A stretch of DNA of 24,543 nucleotides from a virus: positions 1-24,543 of the IMG/VR virus record IMGVR_UViG_3300035703_002996. One strand, written 5' to 3'. This document shows, in pieces, positions 22,994 through 24,543 of this stretch. The notes under the pieces were generated by a model. That model saw only the letters and a program-made list of their open reading frames with translations. It made no database searches and was not told the DNA's origin. Positions within the stretch are counted from its first letter, which is position 1. Every line of letters begins with the position of its first letter. Both the position numbers and the translations under genes were made by a program.

Positions 22994-23653
22994 ATGGGCT
23001 GGGGTGTGCGCAAGTCTCGTCCTTCGCGTCTGGAACGGTATCGGCGGCGGCCGACGAAAGCGCCTCCTCGTTCGCTGACGGGGACAATGCTCGGCCTAGC
23101 TTCCTTCACGGCATTGTTTATCATTGCGATTGTAGTCGCGTTTCAGACACGAACGTCGCCCAGTGCCGATCACAAAAATCAGATGGAGCTGTTAGCGACA
23201 ACTCAGAACCGATCGCCGGGGACGCCTCATTTCACTGAAGCGCGTGGTTCTGACTCTCAGCGCGATGAGGCAAGCGCTTCAACAGAGCAACTGCCGACCG
23301 AGAATGTAGATGCCCGGTTCGAAACCTGTGGGGCCATTCGGATTACCTGCGTGGTCGATGGCGACACGTTTTGGCTCAACCGGCAGAAAATCCGGATCGC
23401 CGATATCGACACTCCTGAGATCAGCCAGCCGCAATGCAAAGGAGAGTATGACCTTGGCATGGCGGCCAAGGCTCGCCTCATCACCCTACTTAATGAAGGT
23501 CCATTCGAACTGCGAAGTGCAGGAAGCAGGGACATAGACAAGTATGGGCGGTTGTTGCGATTGGTCATCCGAAACGAGGTGTCGATCGGGGAGCAGTTGG
23601 TTAAAGAAGGATTGGCCCACCGCTGGGTCGGGTACAAACAATCCTGGTGCTGA
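22994..23653 (+). CDS. Membrane-anchored SNase-family nuclease
   Basis: A 219-aa protein. A strongly basic N terminus and one hydrophobic segment at 31-50 predict an anchor with the catalytic part in the periplasm. After a polar linker, residues 113-219 form a thermonuclease (SNase) domain with every key residue: VVDGDT (D122), KIRIADIDTPE (R134, D139, T140, E142), DKYGRLLR (R186) and LVKEGLAHRW. The active-site spacing matches staphylococcal nuclease, so it should degrade DNA or RNA with calcium. It starts 4 nt after the small gene and closes the operon, which makes it the likely effector. SNase genes also occur alone in island regions, so co-function with the motor genes is inferred from the tight spacing. 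Confidence 0.88.
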   Translation: MGWGVRKSRPSRLERYRRRPTKAPPRSLTGTMLGLASFTALFIIAIVVAFQTRTSPSADHKNQMELLATTQNRSPGTPHFTEARGSDSQRDEASASTEQLPTENVDARFETCGAIRITCVVDGDTFWLNRQKIRIADIDTPEISQPQCKGEYDLGMAAKARLITLLNEGPFELRSAGSRDIDKYGRLLRLVIRNEVSIGEQLVKEGLAHRWVGYKQSWC

Positions 23654-23655
23654 CT

Positions 23656-23676
23656 GCGATAGGCGATAGGCGATAG
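23656..23676 (+). repeat. Three tandem copies of GCGATAG
   Basis: Three exact 7-bp units run from 23656 to 23676, directly after the nuclease stop and at the left edge of the umuC remnant. Such a short tandem array probably arose by slippage at the junction. Confidence 0.7.
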
Positions 23677-23776
23677 GCCTTGCGCAGAAGGACATCGAAT
23701 GGCGCATGCGGCGAGAGAACCTGTCGCCCAGTTTCACCATCCGATGGGGGATATCCCTTCAGCGAAGATGGGGTAA
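23676..23776 (+). pseudogene. umuC: Remnant of a second umuC 3' end
   Basis: About 100 bp match the last 33 codons of the intact umuC. The conceptual protein GLAQKDIEWRMRRENLSP then SFTIRWG is followed by a one-base deletion in a G-run (five Gs where umuC has six). Past the deletion the frame continues IPSAKMG and ends in TAA at the same point as UmuC. By eye 27 of 33 residues agree. Nothing upstream of this matches umuC, so only the C terminus survives. It marks the far edge of the 7-kb accessory block that begins at the intact umuC stop. Confidence 0.85.
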
Positions 23777-23785
23777 AAGCGACCC

Positions 23786-24154
23786 ATGGACGCTACCGAT
23801 CCAGACCTGCCAGATGCTGCTGTCGAACACATCAGCCAGATGCTGACGTTGGCCAAGCGCAAGCATCAAGAGGCGATGGCCATGCTCGGCACGCCTGATC
23901 CGAGCGCAGTTCCCAGACTGCGGGAGGTGCTTCGATTGTTGGAGGAGGTCGAGCTGTTGGCCGATGACGCCTCGACCTACGTCGAGACTGACATGATGAA
24001 AGCGGCCCTCAAGGACCTGCACTTTCAGCAGGCCAGCGTTCAGATGGCGATTGCCCAGCTTGAGCAGATGAAGGCGCGGTCACCTTGGGCGACGCCCTGG
24101 CCGTGGATCACGATCATGGCCCTGGCGCTTATCATTGCCCAAGCTTTGAGGTGA
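23786..24154 (+). CDS. Small tail-anchored hypothetical protein
   Basis: A 122-aa protein. The first 100 residues are helical and acidic (DPDLPDAAVEHISQML, then RLREVLRLLEEVELL), and the final hydrophobic segment at about 104-121 (PWPWITIMALALIIAQAL) predicts a C-terminal membrane anchor with the bulk in the cytoplasm. No family is recognised. It begins 10 bp after the umuC remnant and has only a weak ribosome site, so it may be the original chromosomal neighbour of the lost umuC. It is followed by about 270 bp with no gene. Confidence 0.68.
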   Translation: MDATDPDLPDAAVEHISQMLTLAKRKHQEAMAMLGTPDPSAVPRLREVLRLLEEVELLADDASTYVETDMMKAALKDLHFQQASVQMAIAQLEQMKARSPWATPWPWITIMALALIIAQALR

Positions 24155-24420
24155 TGCGGCGGTTAGAGTCGGGACGGATTTTGAGATAAATCTCGGTTCT
24201 GCCCCCCAATGGGCAGCCAAAATATATGCATTTTTTCAATGCCATAAAGCTCTACACTGAAACTGGCGTAGTCGAGAGCTTTGGAGAATATCGGCCGAGA
24301 GAGAGCATGGCAGGGGCATATCTGGCTGAACCCGGTGGAGAGCCCTCGACCTATAACCCTTGAAACACACGGGATTTTTCAGGCTCAACCCAAGGAATAG
24401 AATGATTCCAATGGGTTAAA
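24155..24420. other. Intergenic stretch without a gene before tRNA-Ser
   Basis: I see no convincing coding sequence here. It holds a hairpin CTGCCC/GGGCAG at 24199-24216 that may end the preceding gene, though its T-run is 15 nt away. A second inverted repeat (AAAGCTCT at 24246-24253, AGAGCTTT at 24275-24282, with inner CTAC/GTAG) could form a structured RNA or a site bound by the element's recombinase. No copy of the tRNA 3' end was found in it. Confidence 0.4.
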
Positions 24421-24511
24421 TGGCGGAGCAGGAGGGATTCGAACCCTCGATACGCTTTTGACGTATACACACTTTCCAGGCGTGCGCCTTCGACCACTCG
24501 GCCACTGCTCC
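24421..24511 (-). tRNA. tRNA-Ser (anticodon GGA)
   Basis: A 91-nt serine tRNA on the minus strand with the CCA encoded. The 7-bp acceptor stem is GGAGCAG (24505-24511) paired with CTGCTCC, followed by GCCA. The anticodon loop CTGGAAA gives GGA (UCC/UCU codons). The long variable arm (TATACGTCAAAAGCGTAT) is class II, as expected for serine, and the T loop reads GGTTCGAATCC. Its 3' end faces the element, a common target for integration. Confidence 0.95.
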
Positions 24512-24543
24512 ATGCTCCTTGGTGCGCTACCGCTTCGCTGCTT

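Noticed and set aside
23656-23676. GCGATAG triplication as a CRISPR or iteron array
   Set aside because: The units are only 7 bp, without spacers, and there are only three. No cas genes are nearby and the nearest replication gene is more than 11 kb away.
23680-23898. A 72-codon plus-strand ORF over the umuC remnant
   Set aside because: It reads the remnant in a different frame and overlaps the start of the better supported 122-aa gene.
24307-24363. An 18-codon ORF with a purine-rich stretch upstream
   Set aside because: It is too short, has no conserved context, and its ribosome site is only a GAGAG run. Nothing supports translation.

Overview
The window looks like part of an alphaproteobacterial chromosome, most likely Sphingomonadales. 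This is inferred from high GC, a textbook alphaproteobacterial SOS box (GTTC-N7-GTTC) in front of umuDC, and a compact DUF2924/serine-recombinase cassette of the kind common in sphingomonad phage-like elements. No ribosomal RNA, CRISPR array or capsid gene is visible. One tRNA-Ser(GGA) sits at the right edge.

Region 1 (about 1-5.1 kb, minus strand) is a tightly overlapping leftward operon of phage-type replication genes: two very small proteins, a Cas4/AddB-like PD-(D/E)XK nuclease with Fe-S cysteines, a P4/D5-type primase-helicase, a RuvC-like resolvase, a DUF6378-type protein and a basic hypothetical protein. A weak terminator follows. Region 2 (5.1-7.6 kb, plus strand) is a divergent two-gene cassette of unrecognised proteins (393 and about 362 aa). 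It has palindromes in front and closes with a near-perfect intrinsic terminator. Two copies of a 12-bp palindrome (GTGAAATTTCAC) flank that terminator. Region 3 (7.6-14.2 kb, plus strand) is a rightward operon: sigma-70-like factor, small protein, Sak4-like AAA ATPase, SSB-like protein, SF2 helicase, then the four-gene cassette of small protein, DUF2924, large serine recombinase and HTH protein. Regions 1 and 3 together read as the early/replication-recombination block of an integrated phage-like element, with Region 2 as cargo between its divergent arms.

Region 4 (14.3-16.7 kb) holds a small lipoprotein gene on the minus strand and an SOS-controlled umuDC operon. Region 5 (16.7-23.7 kb) is an accessory block lying exactly between the intact umuC 3' end and a diverged, frameshifted second copy of a umuC 3' end. 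It holds an HTH regulator, a DUF4258-like small protein, another small protein, and then a leader-type 25-codon ORF followed by a six-gene operon. That operon encodes a four-TM coiled-coil protein, a single-TM protein with a vWA-like domain, a MotA/ZorA-like channel protein with a long coiled-coil tail, a MotB/ZorB-like protein with an OmpA domain, a 90-aa protein and a membrane-anchored staphylococcal-nuclease-like enzyme. I read this as a ZorAB-like, motor-driven envelope machine with a probably periplasmic nuclease. I do not know it as a described Zorya type, and it is the best candidate here for a new defence system.

Region 6 (23.7-24.5 kb) holds the umuC remnant, a small tail-anchored protein, about 270 bp without a gene, and tRNA-Ser(GGA). 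The 3' end of the tRNA faces the element, so it is a plausible integration target. No second att copy is in the window.
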